Shown here piece by piece: positions 17,807 to 26,343 of a stretch of 64,000 nt of DNA (position 1 is the stretch's first letter; the number at the start of each line of letters is the position of its first letter). The notes beneath the pieces are model-generated. The model was not told the origin of the DNA. It worked only from the letters and a program-made list of their open reading frames with translations, and made no database searches. A program made the position numbers and the translations under genes. Source of the stretch: JAMXLO01 sp963850535. GTDB lineage: Bacteria > Pseudomonadota > Alphaproteobacteria > Acetobacterales > Acetobacteraceae. The stretch covers positions 1 through 64,000 of the forward strand of contig CAWKMC010000024.1 in assembly GCA_963850535.1 (NCBI GenBank), written 5' to 3'.

Positions 17807-17903
17807 GTTTCGGATAAGCCCTCGAGAGGACGAATTGATCGGGAGGCAGCGAACTCCAGCGAATGGCTTGCGTTCAGGCGCGACAACGAGAAAGGGAGCG
17901 CAC

Positions 17904-18221
17904 ATGCGGTTCACAACTACTATTGCAGCGGGTCTTTTGGTAGTCGGCCCAATGATTGCTTTTAGTCAGCCGGCAAAGTCGCAGCAGAATGACCTGATGG
18001 GTCAGGCCCAGCGCTTCTTGAACGGTAGTAGCAGCAACGACCAGAGCAGTCGGGATGCGTATCAGCGGGGGCGTGAGGACGAGATGCGCCGCCAACAGGC
18101 TCAGCAAGACCGCGGCTACCGCCGCGATACCGACCAGCGTATGGGTGATCGCGATCTAAATCGCGACAGCCGGTATCGCAACCAGGATCGTGAGACTTAC
18201 AACTACAACAAGTATCCCTGA
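17904..18221 (+). CDS. small secreted low-complexity protein
   Basis: 105 residues. Signal peptide MRFTTTIAAGLLVVGPMIAF followed by a likely cut near SQPAKSQ. The mature part is highly polar, made mostly of Q, R, D, N and Y (SSRDAYQRGREDEMRRQQAQ, QDRGYRRDTDQRMGDRDL, ending ETYNYNKYP), and is probably disordered. AAAGGGAG precedes ATG 17904, which fixes the start although the frame is open upstream. Likely periplasmic; function unknown. Confidence 0.7.
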   Translation: MRFTTTIAAGLLVVGPMIAFSQPAKSQQNDLMGQAQRFLNGSSSNDQSSRDAYQRGREDEMRRQQAQQDRGYRRDTDQRMGDRDLNRDSRYRNQDRETYNYNKYP

Positions 18222-18248
18222 ACAGGCGAAACTCACTCGGATAGCCTG

Positions 18249-18270
18249 CCCCGCGTTGACGACGGCGGGG
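18249..18270 (+). terminator. possible hairpin terminator after the secreted protein gene
   Basis: CCCCGC (18249-18254) pairs with GCGGGG (18265-18270) across a 10-base loop, 27 bases after the stop codon of the upstream gene and before tRNA-His. There is no T-run, so the call is weak. Confidence 0.3.
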
Positions 18271-18299
18271 GGAAGGGCCTAAAGCCGGCCCGCCGGAAT

Positions 18300-18376
18300 G
18301 GCGGGCATAGCTCAGTTGGCAGAGCGCCAGGTTGTGGTCCTGGATGTCACGGGTTCGAGTCCCGTTGCTCGCCCCA
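18300..18376 (+). tRNA. tRNA-His (GTG anticodon)
   Basis: Complete cloverleaf including the extra 5' G-1 (18300) characteristic of tRNA-His, opposite C73. Acceptor GCGGGCA pairs with TGCTCGC. D arm AGCTCAGTTGGCAGAGC; anticodon arm CCAGG-TTGTGGT-CCTGG with anticodon GTG; T arm ACGGG-TTCGAGT-CCCGT. The CCA end is encoded (18374-18376). It lies 18 bases upstream of mobA. Confidence 0.95.
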
Positions 18377-18394
18377 CCCCCGGGGCGAGCTGTC

Positions 18395-18988
18395 GTGAGC
18401 GCGGATAATGTAGCCGGGTTGATTCTGGCAGGAGGGAAGGCACGACGCCTGGGTGGCGGCGACAAGCCACTGCTGCGTCTGCGCGACGCCCCTATCCTCG
18501 AACGGCTCCTCAGCGTGATGCATGGCGAAGCGCGAAACTGCGCGATCAGCGCGAACGGTGATCCCGCGCGCTTTGCCGCTTTCGGTCTGCCGGTGCTCGC
18601 CGACGGTCGGTTTGAAGGGGAGGGACCACTCGCCGGAGTGCTTGCCGGGCTGGACTGGGCAAGTGAACTGGGGGCACGAGCGCTTCTCACGGTTCCCGGA
18701 GACACCCCCTTCATTCCATCGGGACTAGCCGCGGTCCTGGCGCCGGCGCCAGCCTGCGCGGCGAGCAATGGCCGTTTGCACTATTTGGTGGCACTGTGGC
18801 CTGTGACAGAGCGCGAAACGTTGCGCAAGTTACTGAGTGCCTCCCATCGACGCGATGTCGCGTACTTCGCCCGCCAGGTCGGGACGCGGCACGTTGAATT
18901 TCCCGTTACGAAGTGGGACCCATTCCTTAACATCAACACGCCGGAGGAACTGGCGCTGGCGCGGGCGATCGTGGAGGGGGAAGGATGA
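18395..18988 (+). CDS. mobA: molybdenum cofactor guanylyltransferase MobA
   Basis: Transfers GMP from GTP to molybdopterin to make the bis-MGD cofactor, in the cytoplasm. 197 residues. Nucleotidyltransferase signature GLILAGGKARRLGGGDKPLL, then FGLPVLADG, GPLAGVLAGLDWA and LTVPGDTPFIP (metal-binding Asp), ending KWDPFLNINTPEELALA. Start GTG 18395, chosen because LILAGG must lie near the N terminus. The stop overlaps the next start by 4 bases (ATGA). Confidence 0.92.
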   Translation: MSADNVAGLILAGGKARRLGGGDKPLLRLRDAPILERLLSVMHGEARNCAISANGDPARFAAFGLPVLADGRFEGEGPLAGVLAGLDWASELGARALLTVPGDTPFIPSGLAAVLAPAPACAASNGRLHYLVALWPVTERETLRKLLSASHRRDVAYFARQVGTRHVEFPVTKWDPFLNINTPEELALARAIVEGEG

Positions 18989-19788
18989 TGCAGACGGTGG
19001 CCGTTGGTGGGCTGGGAGCCATTGGCCTCAAGCTCGCACAAGCGCTGGATCGCGGCGTGGAAGGACTCTGTTTGGTTGCGGTTTCCGCACGTGACCAAGC
19101 CAAGGCGGCAGCCAATCTGCGCAGCTTTCGCGCGCCGCCACGCGTTGTAGACCTCGATCGACTTGCCGAGGCGGACATTGTCGTCGAGGCGGCACCCGCG
19201 GCGGTGTTCGAGCAGATCGCTCGCGCCGCAATCGAGGCGGGCCGCATCTTCGTTCCGGCCTCGGTCGGTGCCCTGCTGCCTCGTATGCGCCTGGTGGAGT
19301 ATGCCCGGCACACTGGTGCTCGCATCGTGGTGCCAACGGGCGCACTGCTTGGCCTGGACGCCGTGCGGGCGGCAGCCGAAGGCCCGGTGGAAAGCGTCAC
19401 GATCGAAAGCCGCAAACCGCCGCGTGGCCTGGCGGGTGCGCCGTATCTGGTGAAGCACAGGATTGACGTGAGCCACATCGCGGCACCGAAGCGGGTGTTC
19501 CAGGGCAATGCTTTCGACGCGGCGGCAGGCTTCCCGGCCAATGTCAACGTCGCAGCCGCGCTGGCGCTGGCGGGCATCGGCCCGATCCGCACACAGGTCG
19601 AGATCTGGGCAGATCCAACCATCGAACGCAACATGCACACGATCCGCGTGGAGGCACAGGCCGCACGATTCACCATGACGATCGAGAACGTGCCGAGTGA
19701 GGAGAATCCGCGCACCGGGCAGATTACCGCATTGTCGATGCTGGCCTGCCTGCGTGGGCTGGTCTCGACCTTAAAGGTTGGCACCTGA
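18985..19788 (+). CDS. L-aspartate dehydrogenase (NadX-type)
   Basis: NAD(P)-dependent oxidation of L-aspartate to iminoaspartate/oxaloacetate, as used for NAD synthesis or aspartate catabolism. 267 residues. Rossmann motif VAVGGLGAIGLKLAQAL; DIVVEAAPAAVFEQIA; VPTGALLGLDAVRAA; KRVFQGNAFDAAAGFPANVN with the VNVAAALALAG segment typical of the family. Coupled to mobA by an ATGA overlap. An ATG three bases later is an alternative start. Confidence 0.85.
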   Translation: MMQTVAVGGLGAIGLKLAQALDRGVEGLCLVAVSARDQAKAAANLRSFRAPPRVVDLDRLAEADIVVEAAPAAVFEQIARAAIEAGRIFVPASVGALLPRMRLVEYARHTGARIVVPTGALLGLDAVRAAAEGPVESVTIESRKPPRGLAGAPYLVKHRIDVSHIAAPKRVFQGNAFDAAAGFPANVNVAAALALAGIGPIRTQVEIWADPTIERNMHTIRVEAQAARFTMTIENVPSEENPRTGQITALSMLACLRGLVSTLKVGT

Positions 19789-19848
19789 TCGGTTTCTTGA
19801 CAGTCCGCAGCGCCACCTTTTGAGTGCCTGCCGTCGAGGGAGCTTCAC

Positions 19849-21087
19849 ATGCAACGAAGAGTGTTGGTGGTCGCGGCGTTCATGCTCGCGATCGGCGGCG
19901 GTGTCGCGCGCGCCGCGGACGATGTGGTGATCGGCGCGCTGTATCCGATGACCGGCCCAAATGCGCAGGTCGGCAACGATGCCAAAGCGGCGATGGAGAC
20001 CGCGGTCGATATCATCAACGGCAACCACAACGTGCCGATGCTGTTGGGCAAGGGCGGTGGCCTCGACAAGCTGGGTGGGGCGAAGGTCCGGCTGATCTTC
20101 GCCGACCATCAGGGGGACCCGCAGAAGGCGCGCGCCGAAGCCGAGAGGCTGATCACGCAGGAACATGTGGTGGCGCTGATCGGCTCGTATCAGAGCGCGA
20201 CCGCGGCGACGATTTCGCAGGTCTCGGACCGCTACGAGGTGCCGTACATGTCGGCCGACAACTCGTCGGCGAGCCTGAACCAACGAGGGCTGAAGTGGTT
20301 TTTCCGCACCTCGCCGCACGACGTCATGTTCACCCAGGCGATGTTCGACTTCTTTCGTGACATCGGTGCGAAGACCGGACGGAAGGTAAAGTCCGTTGCC
20401 CTGTTTCACGAGGATACGATCTTCGGTACCGACAGCTCCAACGCACAAAAGCAAATGGCCGAGGCGGCAGGCATCAAGGTGGCGGCCGATATTCGCTATC
20501 GTGGCAATTCACCGTCGCTTTCGGCCGAGGTGCAGCAGATCAAGGCAGCCGACGCTGACGTCATCATGCCGTCGTCCTATACGTCTGATGCGATCCTGCT
20601 GATGCGAGGCATGCATGACGTCGGCTATGCGCCGAAAGCGATCATGGCGCAGTCGGCGGGTTTTGCCGAACAGGCATTCATCGACGCGACCGGACCGCTT
20701 GCTGAGGGTGTGATGAGCCGCTCGGCGTTCGCACTCGATGCCGCGAAGGCGCGACCCGCCATTCCGGCAGTGAACGCGCTCTATAAGTCGCGGAACAATA
20801 AGGATCTGAACGACAATACCGGGCGCGAGATCACCGCACTTATCGTGCTGGCGGATGCGATCAACCGCGCCGGGTCGCCGGATGAGGACAAGATCCGCGA
20901 GGCGCTGATCGCCACCGATGTTCCCGGCGATCAGACGATCATGCCGTGGAAGGGCATCAAGTTCGATAGCACCGGACAAAACATCGCGGCGACACCGGTG
21001 ATCCAGCAGATCAAGGGTGGTGCTTACCACACGATCTATCCGTTCGACGTAGCATCCGAGGATGCGGTCTGGAACGTCGGCAAGTGA
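19849..21087 (+). CDS. Liv-type ABC transporter substrate-binding protein
   Basis: Periplasmic ligand-binding protein of the branched-chain amino-acid/amide uptake family. 412 residues. Signal peptide MQRRVLVVAAFMLAIGGGVA-RAA; mature start DDVVIGALYPMTGPNAQVGN; VRLIFADHQGDPQKARAEAE; VALIGSYQSATAATISQ; DVIMPSSYTSDAILLMRGM. The NNKDLNDNTGREITAL segment is typical of the short-chain amide/urea-like branch, so the ligand need not be leucine. Preceded by GAGGGAGC. First of a five-gene import operon. Confidence 0.92.
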   Translation: MQRRVLVVAAFMLAIGGGVARAADDVVIGALYPMTGPNAQVGNDAKAAMETAVDIINGNHNVPMLLGKGGGLDKLGGAKVRLIFADHQGDPQKARAEAERLITQEHVVALIGSYQSATAATISQVSDRYEVPYMSADNSSASLNQRGLKWFFRTSPHDVMFTQAMFDFFRDIGAKTGRKVKSVALFHEDTIFGTDSSNAQKQMAEAAGIKVAADIRYRGNSPSLSAEVQQIKAADADVIMPSSYTSDAILLMRGMHDVGYAPKAIMAQSAGFAEQAFIDATGPLAEGVMSRSAFALDAAKARPAIPAVNALYKSRNNKDLNDNTGREITALIVLADAINRAGSPDEDKIREALIATDVPGDQTIMPWKGIKFDSTGQNIAATPVIQQIKGGAYHTIYPFDVASEDAVWNVGK

Positions 21088-21111
21088 CAAGCCGATGGTG
21101 ATAGCGAAAAT

Positions 21112-21208
21112 CTCCCCCTCCCCTTGCGGGAGGGGGGCGGGGGGAGGGGCTGTGGCTGCACTCGGCCGGCCCCTTACTCGCAACTCCCTCCCGCGACGGG
21201 AGGGGGAG
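21112..21208. repeat. 97-bp intergenic element with 11-bp terminal inverted repeats
   Basis: Ends are CTCCCCCTCCC (21112-21122) and its exact complement GGGAGGGGGAG (21198-21208). Each end also folds on its own: CCCCTCCC/GGGAGGGG at 21115-21135 and CCCTCCCG/CGGGAGGG at 21186-21204. This resembles dispersed palindromic elements (REP or MITE-like) of GC-rich genomes. The right end supplies the GGGGGAG ribosome-binding site for livH, 8 bases before its GTG. Confidence 0.7.
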
Positions 21209-21216
21209 CGTTTTCG

Positions 21217-22092
21217 GTGACCTTCGCTGTCCTGTTTCAGGTCGCCGTCGGTGGTCTGCTAATGGGACTGATCTATGCGCTTGTCGCCGCCGGCCTGAGC
21301 CTGATCTTCGGGCTTATGGACGTGGTGAACTTCGCGCATGGCGAACTGCTGATGCTGGCGATGTACGCCACCTTCGTGCTCTGGTTTGCAACGGGCCTGG
21401 ACCCGTTGTTGCTGCTGATCCCGGTTGCGCTGGCGCTGTTTGCGCTGGGCGTAGCGATCTACCACCTGCTGATGGCGCGCGCGCTATCGGTGCGGTTCAA
21501 CCGCGGCATGGTGCAGATCTTCGTCACCTTTGGCCTGGCCATCTTCCTGCGTGGCGCCGCACAGTTCACCTTCGGCAGCGACTTCAAGAGCGTCAGCACA
21601 TCGCTGCTGGCCAATCGCACGATCGATGTTAGCGGCATCTTCGTGCCGCTGCCGCAGCTTGCCGCCGGCCTGGTCAGTTTGCTGGCGTTCGGGGGGCTGT
21701 TTGCGATCGGCCGCACCGAGTTCGGCCGCGCATTGGAGGCGACACGCGAGGATCGCGAAGCAGTCGCGCTGATCGGCATTGACCGCGACCGGATTTTTGC
21801 CCTCGGCTGGGGACTGGGAGCTGCGGCCGTCGGCATCGCGGGGGTGATGCTCGCGACATTCTATTACGTGTCCCCCAATGTCGGTGCGAACTTCGCGTTG
21901 ATCGCCTATGTCACCGTGGCACTCGGCGGGTTCGGCAGTTTGTTCGGAGCGTTGGTGGCGGGATTGTTGATCGGTGAGGTAGAGGCGCTGACCGCCCTGC
22001 TGATCGAACCCTCGCTCAAGCAGGTCGGCATGTTCGTGATCTACCTCGCAGTGCTGATGTTCCGCCCGCGTGGGTTGTTCGGCACGCTGTGA
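21217..22092 (+). CDS. Liv-type ABC transporter permease, LivH family
   Basis: Inner-membrane permease, about 291 residues with 8 or more helices: FQVAVGGLLMGLIYALVAAG, LSLIFGLMDVVNFAHGELLM (the LivH signature), GIDRDRIFALGWGLGAAAVG (EAA-like loop) and AYVTVALGGFGSLFGALVAG. GTG 21217 was chosen because the frame upstream is only the translated palindromic element. Part of the operon with the binding protein upstream and livM, livG, livF downstream. It overlaps livM by 1 base. Confidence 0.92.
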   Translation: MTFAVLFQVAVGGLLMGLIYALVAAGLSLIFGLMDVVNFAHGELLMLAMYATFVLWFATGLDPLLLLIPVALALFALGVAIYHLLMARALSVRFNRGMVQIFVTFGLAIFLRGAAQFTFGSDFKSVSTSLLANRTIDVSGIFVPLPQLAAGLVSLLAFGGLFAIGRTEFGRALEATREDREAVALIGIDRDRIFALGWGLGAAAVGIAGVMLATFYYVSPNVGANFALIAYVTVALGGFGSLFGALVAGLLIGEVEALTALLIEPSLKQVGMFVIYLAVLMFRPRGLFGTL

Positions 22093-23102
22093 TGGAAACC
22101 TCGATCACCCGGCGCCGCCGCCAGGAACTGATCATCGGCACGGGACTCCTGATAGCGCTGGCGCTGCTGCCGCTGCCGATTCACGACGTCTATACCCGCA
22201 ACCTGATCATCATCACCGTGTTGTTCGCCGGCCTGGCGCAGGCCTGGAACGTGCTGGGTGGATATTGCGGGCAGATCTCGCTGAGCCATGCGCTGTATTT
22301 TGGTGTAGGGGCCTATGTATCGACGCTACTGCTGACCCGTGCCGGCATCCCACCGACAATCGGCATGTTCGCCGGCGGCGCATTGGCGGGGCTGATGGCG
22401 CTGTTGGTCGGTTGGCCGTGCTTTCGGCTGTCCGGACACTACTATGCCATCGCCACGGTGGTGGTGGGCGAGATCGGCTTCCTGCTGGCGCTGAACTGGG
22501 ACTGGATCGGTGGTGCGACCGGCATCAACATCCCGTACCGCCGCGCGATTGGCGATTCGTGGCTGTGGCTGCAGTTTCGTATCGACAAGCTGCCGTATCA
22601 CTACGCCGCGCTGGCCTTCGCCGCGGTCGCCTGGCTGGTTGCCTGGAAGATCGAAGGCTCACGCTGGGGCTTTGTCTGGCGAGCGGTGAAGGACGATCCG
22701 GTGGCGGCTCGCAGTCTCGCCGTGCGCATCTTTCCTTCGAAGATGGCGGCGGCGGCGATCAGTGGCGCGCTGACCGGGATCGGTGGTGCGATCTATGCGC
22801 AGTATGTCGGCTACATCGATCCTGACAGCGTGCTGTATGGGCAACTGTCGATATTGATCCCGCTGCCGGCGGTGCTGGGCGGGGTCGGAACCTTATGGGG
22901 TCCTTTGGTTGGAGCGGTGGTGCTTATACCGGTGTCGGAGCTGACGCGATCGTATCTCGGCGGATCGGGTCGCGGCGTCGACCTGATGATTTATGGTGCG
23001 TTGATCGTTCTGGTGGCGCTGGCGCGTCCTCAGGGGTTGGCAAGCCTGGTCGGCGTGCAGGTTCGCGCGCCGGCAGGAGCGGACGATGACGCCACTGCTT
23101 GA
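22092..23102 (+). CDS. Liv-type ABC transporter permease, LivM family
   Basis: Second inner-membrane permease, 336 residues. Seen: AQAWNVLGGYCGQISLSHAL (LivM signature with GQ-SLGHA-like motif), FGVGAYVSTLLL, RLSGHYYAIATVVVGEIGF, GFVWRAVKDDPVAARSLAV and the GGVGTLWGPLVGAVVLIPVS end motif. ATG 22092 overlaps the livH stop by 1 base, and the 3' end overlaps livG by 17 bases, so translation is coupled throughout. Confidence 0.92.
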   Translation: METSITRRRRQELIIGTGLLIALALLPLPIHDVYTRNLIIITVLFAGLAQAWNVLGGYCGQISLSHALYFGVGAYVSTLLLTRAGIPPTIGMFAGGALAGLMALLVGWPCFRLSGHYYAIATVVVGEIGFLLALNWDWIGGATGINIPYRRAIGDSWLWLQFRIDKLPYHYAALAFAAVAWLVAWKIEGSRWGFVWRAVKDDPVAARSLAVRIFPSKMAAAAISGALTGIGGAIYAQYVGYIDPDSVLYGQLSILIPLPAVLGGVGTLWGPLVGAVVLIPVSELTRSYLGGSGRGVDLMIYGALIVLVALARPQGLASLVGVQVRAPAGADDDATA

Positions 23103-23814
23103 AGTCGATGGCGTCAGCAAGTCGTTTGGCGGTGTCGCCGCCAATGTCGATATCAGCTTCGACGTGACCGAAGGCGAGATTCTCGGACTGATCGGACCGA
23201 ACGGCGCCGGAAAGACCTCACTGTTCAACGCGATCTCGGGCGAGGTGGTGCCGGATGGGGGGGAAATCCGCCTGGCCGGTCAGCGCGTATCGGGGCTGCC
23301 GCCGGAGCAATGCGCTCTGCTTGGCATCGCGCGAACGTTCCAGGTGGTCCGCAGCTTCGATTCCATGACGGTGCTGGAGAACGTCATGGTCGGCGCCTAT
23401 GCGCGGCATTACCGCACCCGTGTCGCGATGGCGAAGGCGATCGAGACGCTGGCGTTCGCCGGACTCGCGGCACGTGCCGACGTGCCGGCGCATTTGCTGA
23501 CACCGGCGGAAAAGCGGCGGCTGGAGGTTGCGCGTGCGCTGGCGACGGAACCCAGGCTGCTGCTGCTGGACGAGATGCTGACCGGGCTGACGCCGGTGGA
23601 AGCGCAATCGGGCGTACAGCTGATCCGTGATGTGCGGGCGCGTGGCATCACGGTGATGATGGTCGAGCATGTCATGGAGGTGCTGCTGCCGCTGGTTGAT
23701 CGCGCGGTGGTGCTGGACCTCGGACGCGTGCTGACGATCGGTGCACCGAAAGCGGTGGTACGCAATCCGGAGGTGATCCGCGCTTATCTCGGTGAGCGCT
23801 ATGCTGCGGCTTGA
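23086..23814 (+). CDS. Liv-type ABC transporter ATP-binding protein, LivG family
   Basis: Cytoplasmic ATPase, 242 residues. Walker A GLIGPNGAGKTSLFNAISG; Q-loop region ARTFQVVRSFDSMTVLENV; Walker B RLLLLDEMLTGLTP; H-loop MVEHVMEV. The signature motif is LLTPAEKRRLEVARALA instead of LSGGQ, and the Walker B glutamate is followed by M-L-T-G, both variants that occur in LivG proteins. Overlaps both neighbours (livM by 17 bases, livF by 14). Confidence 0.93.
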   Translation: MTPLLEVDGVSKSFGGVAANVDISFDVTEGEILGLIGPNGAGKTSLFNAISGEVVPDGGEIRLAGQRVSGLPPEQCALLGIARTFQVVRSFDSMTVLENVMVGAYARHYRTRVAMAKAIETLAFAGLAARADVPAHLLTPAEKRRLEVARALATEPRLLLLDEMLTGLTPVEAQSGVQLIRDVRARGITVMMVEHVMEVLLPLVDRAVVLDLGRVLTIGAPKAVVRNPEVIRAYLGERYAAA

Positions 23815-24499
23815 CGGCGTCTCCGCGTCGTATCGCGGCCTGCGGGCATTGCAGGGCGTATCGCTCGAGGTGGCGCGCGGCGAAGTCGTCGCTGTCGTGG
23901 GTGCCAACGGCGCGGGCAAGACCACGCTTTTGAAATCGATCGCCGGACAGGTTGCGACCGAGGGCAGCATCGAGTTCGAGGGTCAGTCGCTGCGCCGGCT
24001 GCCGGCGCATCGGATCACCCGGTTGGGTGTATCAATGGTGCCTGAAGGGCGGCGCTTGTTCCCGCGTCTTTCGGTCGAGGACAATCTGCGGCTGGGCGCC
24101 TATGCGAAGCACGGCGCCGATCGGTTCAAGCCGCTGGAGCTGGTGTTCTCGCTGTTTCCGCGCTTGCAGGAGCGGCTACCGCAGCGCGCTGAAACGCTGT
24201 CCGGCGGCGAGCAGCAGATGCTGGCGATCGGCCGCGCACTGATGACACAGCCGCGGTTCCTGATGCTGGACGAGCCGAGCCAGGGCATCATGCCGCGCCT
24301 GGTGGATGACATTCTGGCGGCGGTGACGCAAATCCGTGCGCTCGGCGTGACGGTGCTGTTGGTGGAACAGCGGCTGGTAGAGGCGCTGGCGATCGCTGAC
24401 CGGGCCTATGTGCTGCAGACTGGTCGGATCGTGATGTCGGGTGCCGCGCGGGACATCGCGGGTGATGCAGCGGTGCGCAAGGCCTATCTTGGGATATAG
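23801..24499 (+). CDS. Liv-type ABC transporter ATP-binding protein, LivF family
   Basis: Second ATPase of the importer, about 232 residues. Walker A AVVGANGAGKTTLLKSIAG; the LivF-specific SMVPEGRRLFPRLSVEDNL; canonical signature TLSGGEQQMLAIGRALM; Walker B RFLMLDEPSQGIMP; H-loop LLVEQRL. ATG 23801 is inside the end of livG. A GTG at 23792 is an alternative start. Last gene of the operon. Confidence 0.93.
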   Translation: MLRLDGVSASYRGLRALQGVSLEVARGEVVAVVGANGAGKTTLLKSIAGQVATEGSIEFEGQSLRRLPAHRITRLGVSMVPEGRRLFPRLSVEDNLRLGAYAKHGADRFKPLELVFSLFPRLQERLPQRAETLSGGEQQMLAIGRALMTQPRFLMLDEPSQGIMPRLVDDILAAVTQIRALGVTVLLVEQRLVEALAIADRAYVLQTGRIVMSGAARDIAGDAAVRKAYLGI

Positions 24500-24579
24500 A
24501 TGCGGCATCAGGCTGACATCGTCTAAGTTCTCATGCGCTCTTGGGCCGCGTCTCGGCTGGCCCTCAGATCGACCAGGAT

Positions 24580-24606
24580 TTGACAGCGAAAGGTTTTGAA
24601 TACACA
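24580..24606 (+). promoter_or_regulatory. possible sigma-70 promoter for the DUF3303 gene
   Basis: TTGACA at 24580-24585, then 15 bases, then TACACA at 24601-24606, in a relatively AT-rich patch about 100 bases upstream of ATG 24704. The spacing is short, so this is tentative. The rest of 24500-24703 shows nothing further. Confidence 0.25.
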
Positions 24607-24703
24607 ACCGATTTAACATTGGGTCAAAGTGACTCGGCTTGAATTGCGTCGCTTGCACCTTTCTGAGTCAGCACAATCAGAGGCTGAATATAGGGGAGAC
24701 GGT

Positions 24704-25018
24704 ATGAAGTACATGATCACATGGAAAGAGCGTTCACAGGGCTCAGCCATCGAATACGAAAGAGCGCAGCAGCGGATCCTGGATGTTTTTCGCCAGTGGC
24801 AAGCTCCCGCCAATTTTAAGATCGAACTGTTCGTGATCCGCGTCGGTGATTGGGGTGGCTATATGCTGGTCGACTGCGATGATCCGGTCATCGTACACAA
24901 GTTCGCCTCGATGCTACCGGCGTTCGAATTCGAAGCACGACCCGTCATTCCGATCGAGGACGCCGTGCGCGGCGAGCTCGAAGTCATGGCATGGCGCGAT
25001 GGTTTGAAATTCGACTGA
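24704..25018 (+). CDS. DUF3303 domain-containing protein
   Basis: 104 residues beginning MKYMITWKERSQGSAIEYER, with QQRILDVFRQWQAPANF, FVIRVGDWGGYMLVDCDDP and a C-terminal FEFEARPVIPIEDAVRGELE, the layout of the DUF3303 family (a ferredoxin-like/dimeric alpha-beta barrel type of small domain). GGGGAG stands 7 bases before ATG 24704. The longer open frame from 24629 lacks such a site. Function not established. It lies alone between the Liv operon and the monooxygenase gene. Confidence 0.8.
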   Translation: MKYMITWKERSQGSAIEYERAQQRILDVFRQWQAPANFKIELFVIRVGDWGGYMLVDCDDPVIVHKFASMLPAFEFEARPVIPIEDAVRGELEVMAWRDGLKFD

Positions 25019-25095
25019 GGGAACACGACCTTGCCGACGCGGACTTGCCTCCGTAGAGGCGACCGGTATTGATGCCCGCCTGAGGAGGCGGCGCC

Positions 25096-26343
25096 ATGCA
25101 TGTACTGATCGTGGGCGGTGGGGTTGGCGGGCTGGCGACCGCACTGTCGCTGCACGACGCTGGTATTGCCTGCACGGTGTTCGAGCAGGTGCGCGAGCTG
25201 CGCGAACTGGGCGTGGGCATCAACACGTTGCCGCACGCCATCAAGGAGCTTGCGGCGCTTGGTTTGCTGCCGGCGTTGGATCGCGCCGGCATCCGCACGC
25301 GCGAACTGATCTATGCCAATCGGCTTGGCCAGGTGGTATGGCGCGAACTGCGCGGCACCGACGCCGGCTTCGATACGCCACAGTTCTCGATCCATCGCGG
25401 CAAGCTGCATGGGGTGCTGCTCGCGGCAGTGCATGAGCGGCTCGGGGCGGGCGCGGTGCGCACCGGTTGCCGTCTGGTCTCCTTTACCGAGCGTGGCGAT
25501 CCGGTCGTGGCGCGGTTCGAGCAGCGCGACGGCGGCGCTGCATGCGAGGTCGAGGGCGATGTGCTGATAGGCGCCGATGGCATTCATTCGACGGTGCGCG
25601 CGGTGTTCTATCCGCGTGAAGGTCCGCCGGTGTGGAACGGCATGATGCTGTGGCGCGGCGCTGCCGACTGGCCGGTGCATGTCGATGGCCGCACCATGGT
25701 GATCGCGGGTGGCATGGGCCAGAAGTTCGTATTCTACCCGATCCACGCCGACCCTGCCGTGCCCGACCGACGGTTGACCAACTGGGCGGTGATGGCGCGC
25801 ATCGGCGATGGCACGGGCCTGCCGCCGCGTCGCGAGGATTGGAACCGGCCTGGGCGGTGGGACGAAGTGGAACCGTTCGTGCGCGATCGGTTCCGGCTGG
25901 ACTTTGTCGATCCGCTGGCACTCATCGGTGCATCGGGCACAATCTATGAATATCCGATGTGCGATCGCGACCCGCTGCCGCGCTGGTCGTTCGGTCGTGT
26001 CACTTTGCTTGGCGATGCAGCGCATCCGATGTACCCGGTCGGATCGAACGGCGCGAGCCAGGCGGTCCTCGATGCCCGCGCGTTGGCGCGGCACCTGCGC
26101 GATGCCGACGTGGTGGCGGCGCTGTCGGCATATGACGCGGAACGCCGGCCGATGACGGCAGAGATTGTGCTGAACAATCGCAAGGGTGGCCCGGAGCGGG
26201 TGATCGACGTGCTGGAGCAGCGCGCGCCAGATGGCTTCGCCGATGTCGACGTGGTGGCTTCATACGCGGAACGCGAAGCGATCGTGCGCGGCTATGCGTC
26301 GATGGCGGGTTTTGCCCGCGAGCAGGTGAACGTGCCGCGCTGA
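25096..26343 (+). CDS. FAD-dependent monooxygenase (aromatic-ring hydroxylase family)
   Basis: Class A flavoprotein hydroxylase, 415 residues, cytoplasmic. FAD/NAD-binding GVGGLATALSLHDAGIA after HVLIVGGG; GINTLPHAIKELAALGL; the DG motif VLIGADGIHSTVRAVFY; the second FAD motif GRVTLLGDAAHPMYPVGSNG with ASQAVLDARALA. Substrates of relatives are hydroxybenzoates, salicylate or kynurenine-type compounds; here it is unknown. It begins with the AGGAGG 12 bases before the ATG. Convergent with a cupin gene, with stop codons nearly touching. Confidence 0.9.
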   Translation: MHVLIVGGGVGGLATALSLHDAGIACTVFEQVRELRELGVGINTLPHAIKELAALGLLPALDRAGIRTRELIYANRLGQVVWRELRGTDAGFDTPQFSIHRGKLHGVLLAAVHERLGAGAVRTGCRLVSFTERGDPVVARFEQRDGGAACEVEGDVLIGADGIHSTVRAVFYPREGPPVWNGMMLWRGAADWPVHVDGRTMVIAGGMGQKFVFYPIHADPAVPDRRLTNWAVMARIGDGTGLPPRREDWNRPGRWDEVEPFVRDRFRLDFVDPLALIGASGTIYEYPMCDRDPLPRWSFGRVTLLGDAAHPMYPVGSNGASQAVLDARALARHLRDADVVAALSAYDAERRPMTAEIVLNNRKGGPERVIDVLEQRAPDGFADVDVVASYAEREAIVRGYASMAGFAREQVNVPR

